A stretch of DNA of 64,000 nt, taken from NCBI GenBank assembly GCA_001689535.1, contig LUJP01000080.1, forward strand, positions 25,462 to 89,461, read 5' to 3'. Below the pieces are notes generated by a model. The model was not told the origin of the DNA, searched no databases, and was given only the letters and a program-made list of their open reading frames with translations. This DNA is from Bacteroidales bacterium M5. GTDB taxonomy: Bacteria > Bacteroidota > Bacteroidia > Bacteroidales > Muribaculaceae. Position 1 is the stretch's first letter; each line of letters begins with the position of its first letter. The position numbers and the translations under genes were made by a program. Below, one piece after another: positions 8,036-16,781 of this stretch.

Positions 8036-10990
8036 ATGTACAGGATCACATGTCTATTATCGTTGCTAAGCATCATCATATCGGCAAGAGCCGATGTAAA
8101 ACCGGTTGCGCACTATAATTTCGGCAAGGCGGGCAACGTCACCTATGCCGCAGCGCCCGATGAAATCAAGCCGTGTGCAGGCTCTGAAGTCCTTAAAGCC
8201 GTGGGGCGCCCTGTTTTCTATGCCGATGCTCCCGGCGACAAGAAAATGAAAGGAGAGGGAAGCATACTTTTTAATGGAAACGAAGATGGCTTCGTTCTTG
8301 ACAGACCCTTGAAAAATGCTTCCGGCAATCAGGTGCTCGAAGTGTGGGTAAAGCCCCGTTCCGTAGGCGAGAAAGGCAAGACGCAGGTGGTAGTAGCCAA
8401 CGGCAATGGCAAGCACGGTTACACAATAGCGCAATCGGGCGACTCATGGATTCTGATATCAGGAGGAAAGGAGATTGTCAGGTTGGGAGAAGTCTCAAAA
8501 GACGCATGGACCCATCTGGCCATGGTGATTGAAAACGGCAAGGGATCGGCGTGGTTCAATGGCAAAAAGGTGAAGACATTTAATCTCACCGACTCTCTGG
8601 CAAACAATTTCTCATTGGCTCTGTCTGACAAAAAGACCGATTCTTTTTATGGAGAAATATATGAGGTGCGTCTGAGCACTTTCGCCAATAATAAATTCAA
8701 TCCCGAGGCGGACTTTCTGTTGGACTACAAAAAGATAAAAACCGACAACAGGGAGCGGCTGGCCGCCCGTAAGCGACTCATCTCCGGACTGGGAAAAAAC
8801 ATCAAGGGCATAAAGACCGTCAGCACATTGCCTACCGCCCGTCAGAATAACGACTGGCTAATCAGTCCGATAGATGACTCGTGCCACGTATTTCTGCAGC
8901 CGTCGGCCGATGGACTTACAGCCATGCTCCAGCTTGACAACGGACTCATGTCCCGCACTTTCTATCTGGCCGACAACATAGCATGTGTAGGATTCCACAA
9001 CAGCAGCAATGAGACGGAATACCTGCGCGCCATAAAGCCCGAGGCCCGTGTATGCATTGACAGTGTATGGTACGAGGTAGGAGGCCTTAAAGGGCAGCCG
9101 GAGCTTTCCTATCTGCTGGACAGCTGGTATAAGGATATGGAGGCGTCAGGACATGCGTTTACTTTGGAAAAAATCGAGACAGGACTGCCCTTGGAGCGCT
9201 ATCCATGGACACCTAAATACAATGCTGTTCCTACCGATTGGCCGGCCAAGGGCCTGCGCATGGAGATGACCTTCGCCCCTACCGGCAATATGGTTAATGT
9301 GAAGGATGTGAAAGTAAAGGTAAACTATGAGATCTATCAGGGTCTTCCGGTTATAGCCAAATGGATCGAGGTTATAAACGATGGCGTCAAAAGCGTGGTT
9401 CTTGACGAACTCGAATCGGAGGTGCTTGCGGTAAATCAGGATCAGAAAAACCGCATACATGTGGAGAGCGACTTTTCGTTCGCGCTTGTAAATGCCGACC
9501 TGCAGGGCAGCGCCCTCATGCACTACGCCGGCACACCGAAACCTTACCATGTGGGATCGTCAACAACCAAATGGCGTGTGGACAGCGAATACAACACCTG
9601 GGCATCGCACAATCAGGCCGAAGACAAATTCCTTGGCTTTCCACATCACAATCTGCTTGTAAGCACCCTGCCTATGGGCCCCGGTGTAAAAGTCGACAAA
9701 GACAGTCCGTTCAAATCCCACATCACATTCGAATTGCTTCACGACAGTGACGACACCGAGCGAAAATCGTTGGCTCACCGCCGTTTTTATAAGAAGCTTG
9801 CGCCTCAGGTTACCGAGTCGCTGATATGCGGCGGCATTACTTCCCACGATGAGACCGAACTGAAGGGATTTATCGACCAGATAGCAGAACTCGGCCTGGA
9901 ACAGCTCGATATCATGGCATGGCCCGGTATAAGCCACGATAATCTCGATTCGGCCTACGTCCGGCACTGGCGCAACATCTCTGACTATGCACGTGAACGC
10001 GGCATTGTGATGGGTGGCTATGAGCTTCAGGTCGCATCGCGCGGCCGCGGCAAAGATGTTGACTGCATCCATCCCGAAAGCGGCAAACCCGGAAGCCTTT
10101 TCGGCCAGAGTGTCTGCATTGCAAGCGACTGGAAAGACAGTTATTATCCCAGAATGTGGGAATTTTTTGACAAGACCGGCTTTATGACCTACAACATGGA
10201 CGGCCCTTATCACGGCGATCCCTGCGCCTCGACCATCCACAGACATCACGACGGGCTGAAAGACTCGCAGTGGCGTCAGTGGCAGACTCAAGTGGGGATA
10301 ATCCACGAACTCAAACGCCGGGGAATGTACGTGCCTATTCCCGACTGGTATTTCCTTAACGGTCAGAACAGCACCGGCATGGGATATCGCGAGGCAAGCG
10401 CCAACCTCACTCCGCAACAGCAGCTTCTGCTCGGACGCCAGTATATTTACGACGGGACGTGGCACAAGATACCCCCAATGGGCTGGATGACGCTTCAGTT
10501 GGTAGGATTCTACAGCAACGACCCACGCGTGGGCTTAGAGCCTCTGTGCGAAAATATCGACCGCTATGAACAGCAGCTCATACAGTATCTGGCCAGCGGA
10601 TGCCACCTCACAATAAGAGGCAAGCGACTGTATGACACACCAGAGACTAAAAACATGGTATCACGCTGGATCAATTGGTTTAAGGATTACCGCGATATAC
10701 TCACCTCCGATATTATCCATGTGAGCCGCCCCACCGGCCGCAATCTCGACTGCATAATGCATGTCAATCCGTTTATCGCCCACAAGGGAATGGTGGTCGT
10801 TTTCAATCCCACCGACAGAGAGATTACTAAAGAGATGCGTCTGCCTCTCTACTATACGGGACTGAAAGGAAAAGCAACCGTAACCTCAGGCAACGGCGAC
10901 AAAAAGACGTATGCCATCACCTACCGTGACGAGATGATATTACCCGTGACCATTGCCCCTCAGGGCTCACAGTGGTTCCTCATAGAGTAA
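8036..10990 (+). CDS. LamG-domain protein with large unclassified glycosidase-like barrel
   Basis: A 984-residue exported protein (signal peptide about 1-19, ISARA). Residues ~20-225 are a LamG/concanavalin-like jelly roll (HYNFGKAGN, VLEVWVKPRS, WTHLAMVIENGKGSAWFNG, YGEIYEVRLS). The rest looks like a beta-sandwich followed by a (beta/alpha)8 barrel of the GH31/GH36/GH97 kind: LEQLDIMAWPG, YARERGIVMGGYE, FMTYNMDGPYHGDPC, RRGMYVPIPDWYF. A C-terminal beta domain (MVVVFNPTDREI) ends the protein. The Asp of YNMDGP is a plausible nucleophile. I cannot assign a CAZy family. It lies 67 bp behind the GH120-type gene, same strand, and may work on the same glycan. Confidence 0.7.
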   Translation: MYRITCLLSLLSIIISARADVKPVAHYNFGKAGNVTYAAAPDEIKPCAGSEVLKAVGRPVFYADAPGDKKMKGEGSILFNGNEDGFVLDRPLKNASGNQVLEVWVKPRSVGEKGKTQVVVANGNGKHGYTIAQSGDSWILISGGKEIVRLGEVSKDAWTHLAMVIENGKGSAWFNGKKVKTFNLTDSLANNFSLALSDKKTDSFYGEIYEVRLSTFANNKFNPEADFLLDYKKIKTDNRERLAARKRLISGLGKNIKGIKTVSTLPTARQNNDWLISPIDDSCHVFLQPSADGLTAMLQLDNGLMSRTFYLADNIACVGFHNSSNETEYLRAIKPEARVCIDSVWYEVGGLKGQPELSYLLDSWYKDMEASGHAFTLEKIETGLPLERYPWTPKYNAVPTDWPAKGLRMEMTFAPTGNMVNVKDVKVKVNYEIYQGLPVIAKWIEVINDGVKSVVLDELESEVLAVNQDQKNRIHVESDFSFALVNADLQGSALMHYAGTPKPYHVGSSTTKWRVDSEYNTWASHNQAEDKFLGFPHHNLLVSTLPMGPGVKVDKDSPFKSHITFELLHDSDDTERKSLAHRRFYKKLAPQVTESLICGGITSHDETELKGFIDQIAELGLEQLDIMAWPGISHDNLDSAYVRHWRNISDYARERGIVMGGYELQVASRGRGKDVDCIHPESGKPGSLFGQSVCIASDWKDSYYPRMWEFFDKTGFMTYNMDGPYHGDPCASTIHRHHDGLKDSQWRQWQTQVGIIHELKRRGMYVPIPDWYFLNGQNSTGMGYREASANLTPQQQLLLGRQYIYDGTWHKIPPMGWMTLQLVGFYSNDPRVGLEPLCENIDRYEQQLIQYLASGCHLTIRGKRLYDTPETKNMVSRWINWFKDYRDILTSDIIHVSRPTGRNLDCIMHVNPFIAHKGMVVVFNPTDREITKEMRLPLYYTGLKGKATVTSGNGDKKTYAITYRDEMILPVTIAPQGSQWFLIE

Positions 10991-11014
10991 ACTATCGGAA
11001 TCCTTACCCCTCTG

Positions 11015-11063
11015 AAGCACGCATTTTGCAGTCAGCTTGCTGTTGCAGGATGCGTGCTTTTAT
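11015..11063. terminator. terminator between convergent genes
   Basis: A 9-bp outer stem (AAGCACGCA / TGCGTGCTT) with an inner TGCA/TGCA pairing is followed by TTTTATT. It sits between the convergent LamG-type and AI-2E-type genes and can serve the + strand; the minus-strand gene ends right beside it. Confidence 0.75.
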
Positions 11064-11068
11064 TGCGG

Positions 11069-12226
11069 TCAGTTGAAGGGAAGGGTTTCGGCGCTTTCGA
11101 GTTCTTCGGCTTCGTGCTCGCCCGCGTCAGGATTGTCAGTAGTGTCGTCGCGGCGGATTATGTAGGTGTTGTAATAGCTCAGAAGCAGAGTGGTGAGCGG
11201 CAGGGCTATTATCAGGCCCACCATTCCGAGCAGCGTTCCCCACACCGAGAGCGAAAGGAGGATTATGGCCGGATTCAGCCCCATGGCCTTGCCCATGATT
11301 TTAGGAGTAAGGAAAAAGTCCTGTATCACCTGCACCACGCAGTAAACCGCAATACTCTCCAGGAATATAGGCCAGAACTCCTGGCCGCCTCCTATGGCAT
11401 AGACCATGCAGAGCAGCGTGGTAGGCAACAGCGAGATAAGCTGCAGATAAGGCACGAGATTGAGCACGCCGATAAACATTCCCAGAAGAATGGCCATAGG
11501 AAGATCGATGATAGTGAACCCGATACTGAAAAGCACTCCCACAATCAGGGCTATGAGCGCCTGTCCGCGGAAATAATGGTTCATGCTGTCCTTTATATCG
11601 CGGCCTATCTTCCCTGCGGTACCACGCATTTTCGGAGGCACCATCAGCCTGAATCCGCGGCCGAGGCGCTCGTAATCTATCATTATGAACACCACGTAGA
11701 GAATGACTATGAGCCAGTTGAACAGGCCTATTATCACGGAGATACTTCCGGTAATCACGCTCCACACCGTAGCGAGAGTGTTTTCCACCATTCCCATCAC
11801 TTGCTGCGACTTGAGCAGTTCGGCTATTCCGTGGAAGTCTATCTTGCTTCGTATATAATTATGCAGCTCTGCAAGCATGCCTTCCTCGCTCAGGGTCATT
11901 TTTGATGAGGCATAGGCGCTGAGCACATCGGCCATCTGGTTGATTTCCGAAACAATCACCGGTATTATGAAATAACCCAGGGCAGTCAGGAAAAATGCAG
12001 CCTCAAAAAGAGTGACGAATATGGCAGGCACCCTACCGCGGAGATGCAGCAAATGCCGGTTGAACTGCACAAACGGCTCAAACAGATATGCTATCAGACA
12101 TGCCACAAGGAAAGGAAGGAGCACATCCTTCAGAATGTCGATAAGCCAGATTGCGGCGAGAACAATAACAATGGTTATCACCAGTCGCACCACTCGGTCG
12201 AAGGTATAAGGTCTGCGTTCTGTCAT
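11069..12226 (-). CDS. AI-2E family (PerM/YdiK-type) transporter
   Basis: A 385-residue polytopic inner-membrane protein. The N-terminal pair of hydrophobic helices (residues ~14-50) is followed by LLPFLVACLIAYLFEPFV, which is typical of the family. A soluble-looking central region (~80-160) and a C-terminal bundle of helices with GVLNLVPYLQLISLLPTTLLC and the PKIMGKAMGLNPAIILLSL motif complete the family pattern. Members have been linked to autoinducer-2 export or to Na+/H+ exchange, and the substrate cannot be told here. The acidic tail beyond residue 365 is unstructured. It is monocistronic with its own promoter at 12292. Confidence 0.9.
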   Translation of the reverse strand: MTERRPYTFDRVVRLVITIVIVLAAIWLIDILKDVLLPFLVACLIAYLFEPFVQFNRHLLHLRGRVPAIFVTLFEAAFFLTALGYFIIPVIVSEINQMADVLSAYASSKMTLSEEGMLAELHNYIRSKIDFHGIAELLKSQQVMGMVENTLATVWSVITGSISVIIGLFNWLIVILYVVFIMIDYERLGRGFRLMVPPKMRGTAGKIGRDIKDSMNHYFRGQALIALIVGVLFSIGFTIIDLPMAILLGMFIGVLNLVPYLQLISLLPTTLLCMVYAIGGGQEFWPIFLESIAVYCVVQVIQDFFLTPKIMGKAMGLNPAIILLSLSVWGTLLGMVGLIIALPLTTLLLSYYNTYIIRRDDTTDNPDAGEHEAEELESAETLPFN

Positions 12227-12291
12227 TTGGGTAAAAACGGCTTTGCACCGGGAATAATTTGCTCTTCAGCTACTGGTTTGAATTTATGCTG

Positions 12292-12299
12292 CAAAATTA
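12292..12299 (-). promoter_or_regulatory. -7 promoter element (TAATTTTG) for the AI-2E-type gene
   Basis: A minus-strand TAnnTTTG match 65 bases upstream of the start codon at 12226. Confidence 0.6.
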
Positions 12300-12337
12300 C
12301 TAATTCAGTCCGATATTCCTCTCATTCCGGAAAGAGG

Positions 12338-13720
12338 TCACCTGGCATCTTCTATTTTCTTGCGAATGGACGGAATGCCATACGTGAGTTTCTTAACGGT
12401 CAGATCTTCTTCGGCCTGCTCGTTGGCCTTCAACAGCTTCTGTTCCGAAGCTTCGAAATTGGCCTTCACCTCCCGCAGGGTCTTTATCTGCTTCTCAAGG
12501 GCTTCTATGGCCTTGTCGATTCCTGCACATGCGGCCTCATACTTCTTGTGGGCGGCCTTCACATTATTGCTGAAAGCGGTGCGGAAACGGTCAATTTTCT
12601 CTTCAAAGCGGGCGAAGTCCATCGACTGGCTGCGGGCGGCGTCAAGTTCCCTTACCAGGGCAACCCGCTCCTTATACCCTTTTTTGGCGGCCTCGGTTAT
12701 GAGCCGGAGCACCGGCAGGAAAAACTGCGGACGAATCACAATCATCTTGGGATAACGATAGCTTTTGTCAACTATACCCGTATCATACAGCTCATTGCCG
12801 GTCTCAAGCATCGAAACAAGCACGGCATACTCGCATCCCTTGCGTGTGCGGTCCTTGTCAAGCTTGTCGAGAAAGTCGTCATTGCGGTGTTTGGTGGAGG
12901 TGGTATCCATCTCGTTTTTCATCTCGAACATTACCGAAACGTACTCGTGGCCGTCCACATAGTCGCGGAACACAAAATCGCCTTTGCTGTGCTCCACCAC
13001 CGTATTGTCCTTCTCAAAACTTGCCTCGGGATAGAGGCCCATGCTCCTTGCCTGCTCGAACTGAATGGAGCAATGCTGCTCGAGAGTCTCTCCAACCATT
13101 TTGGTTGAAAGACGCATCTTGAAATCCTTTAGGCGATCTATCTCGTCCTGCTTGTCCTGAAGCTGGAGCTTGTGCTGCTCCCTTATCTGACTCTCGCGAT
13201 TCTCGGCAGCGAGCCGTCCGGCTTCTATATCGGCCTGCAGACGCATTATCTCCTGTTCCTTTTTCTGCACCTTGAGCTCGGCCTCATTGCGTTCCTTGGC
13301 AAGGGCAAGCTTCAGGTCGCTGTCCTTTCCGGCAAGAGCCGATTCAAGCGTAGCTATCTTCCGGTCCTTCTCGGCCGCAGTATTGAAAATCTCGCGGTCC
13401 TTCCGGCTTTCAAGCTCGGTCAGTTCGGTTTTCTTCGTGGCCTCGTAACCGGCAATGATGCCCGACAGACGGGTGATTTCGTTCTGCAGCGTTCCCAATT
13501 CCTGTTCCTTCTTTGAGATTCTGCTGTCGAACTCCTTCTCGGCGTTCAGCTTTATAGTCTCTTCGCGCGCGTCGTAGCGTGCTTGCACCTCTTTCACACG
13601 CTGACGAAGCTCCTGGTCGAACACCTCGCCGCGCACCTGCGCCGCAATAGCCGCATAGTCATTATCATCCACCTGGAACACGGTTCCGCACTTCGGGCAT
13701 TTTATATCTTTCATAATCAC
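12338..13720 (-). CDS. DUF2130 coiled-coil protein with N-terminal zinc ribbon
   Basis: A 460-residue cytoplasmic protein. It begins with a CPKC motif and a conserved VDDNDYAAIAAQVR segment, has a long charged coiled coil at about residues 35-205, and then the DUF2130 core: KMVGETLEQHCSIQFEQ, GDFVFRDY, SVMFEMKNEMD, DDFLDKLDKDR and YPKMIVIRPQFFLP. The core looks like a restriction-endonuclease-type fold (an E..D..E-K pattern in FEMKNE), but no activity is established. A second coiled coil ends the protein. Translation may start at the second Met (13714) because the frame opens Met-Ile-Met. It is monocistronic and divergent from the porin. Confidence 0.88.
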   Translation of the reverse strand: MIMKDIKCPKCGTVFQVDDNDYAAIAAQVRGEVFDQELRQRVKEVQARYDAREETIKLNAEKEFDSRISKKEQELGTLQNEITRLSGIIAGYEATKKTELTELESRKDREIFNTAAEKDRKIATLESALAGKDSDLKLALAKERNEAELKVQKKEQEIMRLQADIEAGRLAAENRESQIREQHKLQLQDKQDEIDRLKDFKMRLSTKMVGETLEQHCSIQFEQARSMGLYPEASFEKDNTVVEHSKGDFVFRDYVDGHEYVSVMFEMKNEMDTTSTKHRNDDFLDKLDKDRTRKGCEYAVLVSMLETGNELYDTGIVDKSYRYPKMIVIRPQFFLPVLRLITEAAKKGYKERVALVRELDAARSQSMDFARFEEKIDRFRTAFSNNVKAAHKKYEAACAGIDKAIEALEKQIKTLREVKANFEASEQKLLKANEQAEEDLTVKKLTYGIPSIRKKIEDAR

Positions 13721-13743
13721 TTATTATAGCCGGTTATACAATA

Positions 13744-13751
13744 CAAAAATA
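13744..13751 (-). promoter_or_regulatory. -7 promoter element (TATTTTTG) for the DUF2130 gene
   Basis: A minus-strand TAnnTTTG match 23 bases upstream of the start codon at 13720. Confidence 0.6.
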
Positions 13752-13817
13752 AAGAATCATTCCCAACCCGTGAAACATTTAATCTTCTTTTTAACACACC
13801 CCTAAATTCTTTTTTAT

Positions 13818-13825
13818 TAACTTTG
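13818..13825 (+). promoter_or_regulatory. -7 promoter element (TAACTTTG) for the porin gene
   Basis: A perfect TAnnTTTG 135 bases before the porin start codon. A second match, TATTTTTG, lies at 13835-13842. Either would give a leader of over 100 nt. Confidence 0.6.
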
Positions 13826-13960
13826 CCGCCGTCTTATTTTTGAAAATTTAATATTTACAATCACACCGCCTCCCACCCAATCATCCCATTGCTTTCGGAG
13901 ACGTGAGGTTTATAAATCTGAAATTCAAGTTTTTCAACCTATAACCCAATTAGTTTTATT

Positions 13961-15151
13961 ATGAAACTTTCACATTCCCTGCTCTGCGCCGCATTGTTTT
14001 CGGCTATGGCAGCCCCCTCGGCTTCAGCAGCCCTGGACAGCATTCCCTCAATCAAAGTAGATAAACTCACCATCACCCCTGCAGGCCGTATTCTTATGGA
14101 CGGTGCCGTGTACACTCCCGGCGGCGACGGTCTGAACGCAGGCCTGGCTCTTCCCGATATCCGTTTCGGCGGCAAGATGTCATACGGTAACTGGGCCGCT
14201 AAAATCGACGTGGGCTACGGTTTCGGCAAACTCAGTATGAAAGATATTTATCTGCAGTATAAATTCAACGGCTCCAACCTTCTTCGCGGCGGTTATTTCG
14301 TTCATCAGTTCGGTCTCAACGCGGCCACCTCAAGCTCGATGAAGCCCGCCATGGAGGCTGCCACCACTGACGACTTCTTCAAAGCCACAGGCCGTAACCT
14401 CGGTATCATGTATGTGTATGACCACAAAGCATTCTTTGCCGGAGTAAGCGCCATTCTTGACGGCACCTCCCTCACCACTCCCTCCAATCAGCAAGGCAAG
14501 GCAAGCTACGGCGGCCTAACACGCCTCGTGTATCGTCCCCTCCATTCCACCGGCCTCATAGTTCAGGCAGGTGTTTCTGGATGGATTCAGAGCGCTCTTC
14601 ACAAAGCCGCTGAAGAAGACGGCGAGTACACCGTAAGCCAGGGCTATTTCGACTTCGGCGCAAACTTCCCCACCCGCGTGTGCAAAACCTCCATGCTCAG
14701 CGCCGACGTAACCGACGCTTCTTCTGTCTTCAAGTTCACACCCGAACTGCTCGTGGCCAAGAACCGTCTGGCTCTCGAGGGACAGTACTACTATATGAAC
14801 GTGGCTCGTAAAGGCGACCTCAAGTCATATAAAGCAAACGGTGTCTACGGTCTTCTCCGCGGCATTCTTATCGGCGGCGACTACGGCTATTCACATGCCG
14901 ATGCCGGTCTCGCCACTCCCGCTCCCAAATCTCTTGAGGTTGTAGCCGGCTACAACTACACCGACGCCAATTGCTCAGAAGCCGGCATATTCGGTGGCCG
15001 CTCCAACGATGCCTCAATCACATTCAACTACTATGTGAACAAATACGTGATAGCACGTCTGCGCTACAACTACACCAACGTGAAAGGCAGCGACGTGACC
15101 CCCGACCGCCACGTAAACATGGTGCAGGCACGTATCCAGGTAATCTTCTGA
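13961..15151 (+). CDS. outer-membrane porin, OprP/O-P family type
   Basis: A 396-residue exported protein with a signal peptide ending ASAA. The mature part shows alternating hydrophobic beta-strands throughout, a DIRFGGKMSYGNWAAKIDVGYGFGK start, the KDIYLQYKF and GGYFVHQFGLN strands typical of phosphate-selective-porin-like proteins, and a final strand that ends in phenylalanine (ARIQVIF), the signal recognised by the outer-membrane assembly machinery. It probably forms a general or anion-preferring pore. The strong promoter region and long leader suggest high expression. No partner gene is linked. Confidence 0.85.
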   Translation: MKLSHSLLCAALFSAMAAPSASAALDSIPSIKVDKLTITPAGRILMDGAVYTPGGDGLNAGLALPDIRFGGKMSYGNWAAKIDVGYGFGKLSMKDIYLQYKFNGSNLLRGGYFVHQFGLNAATSSSMKPAMEAATTDDFFKATGRNLGIMYVYDHKAFFAGVSAILDGTSLTTPSNQQGKASYGGLTRLVYRPLHSTGLIVQAGVSGWIQSALHKAAEEDGEYTVSQGYFDFGANFPTRVCKTSMLSADVTDASSVFKFTPELLVAKNRLALEGQYYYMNVARKGDLKSYKANGVYGLLRGILIGGDYGYSHADAGLATPAPKSLEVVAGYNYTDANCSEAGIFGGRSNDASITFNYYVNKYVIARLRYNYTNVKGSDVTPDRHVNMVQARIQVIF

Positions 15152-15173
15152 TAAACTGCACATAAAATACACT

Positions 15174-15211
15174 AAAATGGCGATGAGACCAATTGGGTTC
15201 ATCGCCATTTT
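15174..15211. terminator. bidirectional terminator between porin and phosphatase genes
   Basis: The arms AAAATGGCGATGA and TTCATCGCCATTTT flank a loop of about 11 nt. A-rich and T-rich ends lie on both sides, which suits the convergent genes. Confidence 0.85.
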
Positions 15212-15261
15212 CTTTTATCGCGGAGCGTCGATGTGGCCCATCGGCGCGGATTCCGGTTAGC

Positions 15262-16563
15262 TTATTTGATATTCTCGTAATCGCGGAGAGCCTGCTCGAA
15301 GCGTGCGTTCACGTCGGCTATGTCATAAAGACCGTCGGCATTACGCTGAAGACCTTTAAGAGTAAGCGGATAAATCATTGGAGGATTGTCAAGGTCGAGC
15401 AACTCCATATTGCGGAGCTGGTCAACGCTCTGATAAACGATGTTTATATCGGCATACTCTTTGCCGTCCTTGCCCATAAACTTCTCCACCACTATTTTGG
15501 AACCGATGGGAGTTTTCTTCTCTATGGCATTGGGAAGCTCATATTCTTCCACACCCAGTGCGGTGGCAACGGATGAAAGGTTGCTGTCGTGGCCCACAAG
15601 GAATGTGAATTTACGGGCCGGCGAGCGAAGCTCGTCATACATATACTGGATAAGCGGGTGAGCCACATTTGCGGCCACGATAGGAGCGGTGAAGAGCACA
15701 TCCTGATAGGTGTCCTTCACATGGGCAATCTTTTCCCAGTCCTTGCGGGTGAGCTTATGGCCGAAAGCCGCCTTGAGAGTATCGGGCTGCTCATAATACT
15801 GAAGAATCAGCGCGTCGCTTGCCGAGTTGAGTTCCTTCAACGCCGAACCGCTCTTGAGCCGCGGTTCCTGATAAACCTCCCAGAGCAATTCCGTGTCATA
15901 GTTGTCAAGCGCATCAAGCTTGGGATTCTTGTTCTTGGCCATGGGCGACTGGTCCACGTCCATCACGTCGATAATCATGGCATAGTCGGGAGCAATGGCC
16001 TCATTTATTCCTTTGATTCCTTTTTTGCCTCCCATCGCTTTGATCTGCTCCATGGCAGTGGCAACGAACTCGGGAGTAACTTTGGTAAGCTGCGGATTGA
16101 ACAGCGGATCCATTTTGCTGGGCATGTAGCGGTGATAGACCTCAATGCCACCCACGGGCATGAATCCCGAAGTGAAATACTGGGCTGTGGCTATACAGCG
16201 CTGCATTGAGTTGGCTATCACGTTCACGTCGTCGGCATCGGGAGTATGGTTAACCGGGAACAGTCCGGCATCCTCGGCCCACTTGCGGAAATACTGGCCC
16301 ATCTGCGTTTCGAGCACACCGCCGCGCAGTGTAAGCTCGCTCTTTGGTGCGGTCCATTTGGTCCACTGGTGGGGTGTCATCTGGCCCAGGTCGCTCTTGC
16401 TGTCGCTCAACGGCGAACGGATATTGTGGCGGCTCAGAACCACGGCTTCTTTAAGTTGGTATTTGTCTTTGAATTCCTGTGAACGCTGTTTCTGTCCCAT
16501 CGACAACTCGGGTAAAAGAACAGCAAGCAACATAGCGCATGCCACTGTAGAGATTCTTCTCAT
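15262..16563 (-). CDS. histidine acid phosphatase, HD subclass (glucose-1-phosphatase/phytase-like)
   Basis: A 433-residue exported protein (signal peptide about 1-23, ending SMG). Branch-2 histidine phosphatase motifs are present: SRHNIR (Arg45-His46...Arg49), where the His is the phospho-accepting residue, and VGHDSN (His325-Asp326), which supplies the acid of the HD subclass seen in glucose-1-phosphatase and AppA-type phytases. ANSMQRCIATAQYF carries the second conserved Arg. Likely role: periplasmic release of phosphate from sugar phosphates or inositol phosphates. It is convergent with the porin and divergent from the GH3 gene. No clear TAnnTTTG is found upstream. Confidence 0.88.
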   Translation of the reverse strand: MRRISTVACAMLLAVLLPELSMGQKQRSQEFKDKYQLKEAVVLSRHNIRSPLSDSKSDLGQMTPHQWTKWTAPKSELTLRGGVLETQMGQYFRKWAEDAGLFPVNHTPDADDVNVIANSMQRCIATAQYFTSGFMPVGGIEVYHRYMPSKMDPLFNPQLTKVTPEFVATAMEQIKAMGGKKGIKGINEAIAPDYAMIIDVMDVDQSPMAKNKNPKLDALDNYDTELLWEVYQEPRLKSGSALKELNSASDALILQYYEQPDTLKAAFGHKLTRKDWEKIAHVKDTYQDVLFTAPIVAANVAHPLIQYMYDELRSPARKFTFLVGHDSNLSSVATALGVEEYELPNAIEKKTPIGSKIVVEKFMGKDGKEYADINIVYQSVDQLRNMELLDLDNPPMIYPLTLKGLQRNADGLYDIADVNARFEQALRDYENIK

Positions 16564-16781
16564 GATGCTTTAATTGTTTTAAGGTGTTTTTAATGATAGT
16601 TTGTTAATCTAAGTATTTTTTTAACATATAGCCCTCCCATTTTGTTCCGTAATTCCTCGTTTTATTACTCAAAATAGGATTATACATATTATTAAGAACA
16701 AAGTGCAAGTGATTTATGGGAATAATTCACTAACTATGCATGTAAATTAAGAGATAATTTTTAATAAACCAAAAAACTGCA

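Noticed and set aside
11054..13108. Two plus-strand open frames opposite the AI-2E-type and DUF2130 genes
   Set aside because: The minus-strand products carry clear family motifs and minus-strand promoters; the plus-strand ones are shadow frames.
12338..13720. DUF2130 protein as a nuclease-based defence gene
   Set aside because: A nuclease-like fold is possible, but it stands alone without partner genes, and members are found as single housekeeping-type genes.
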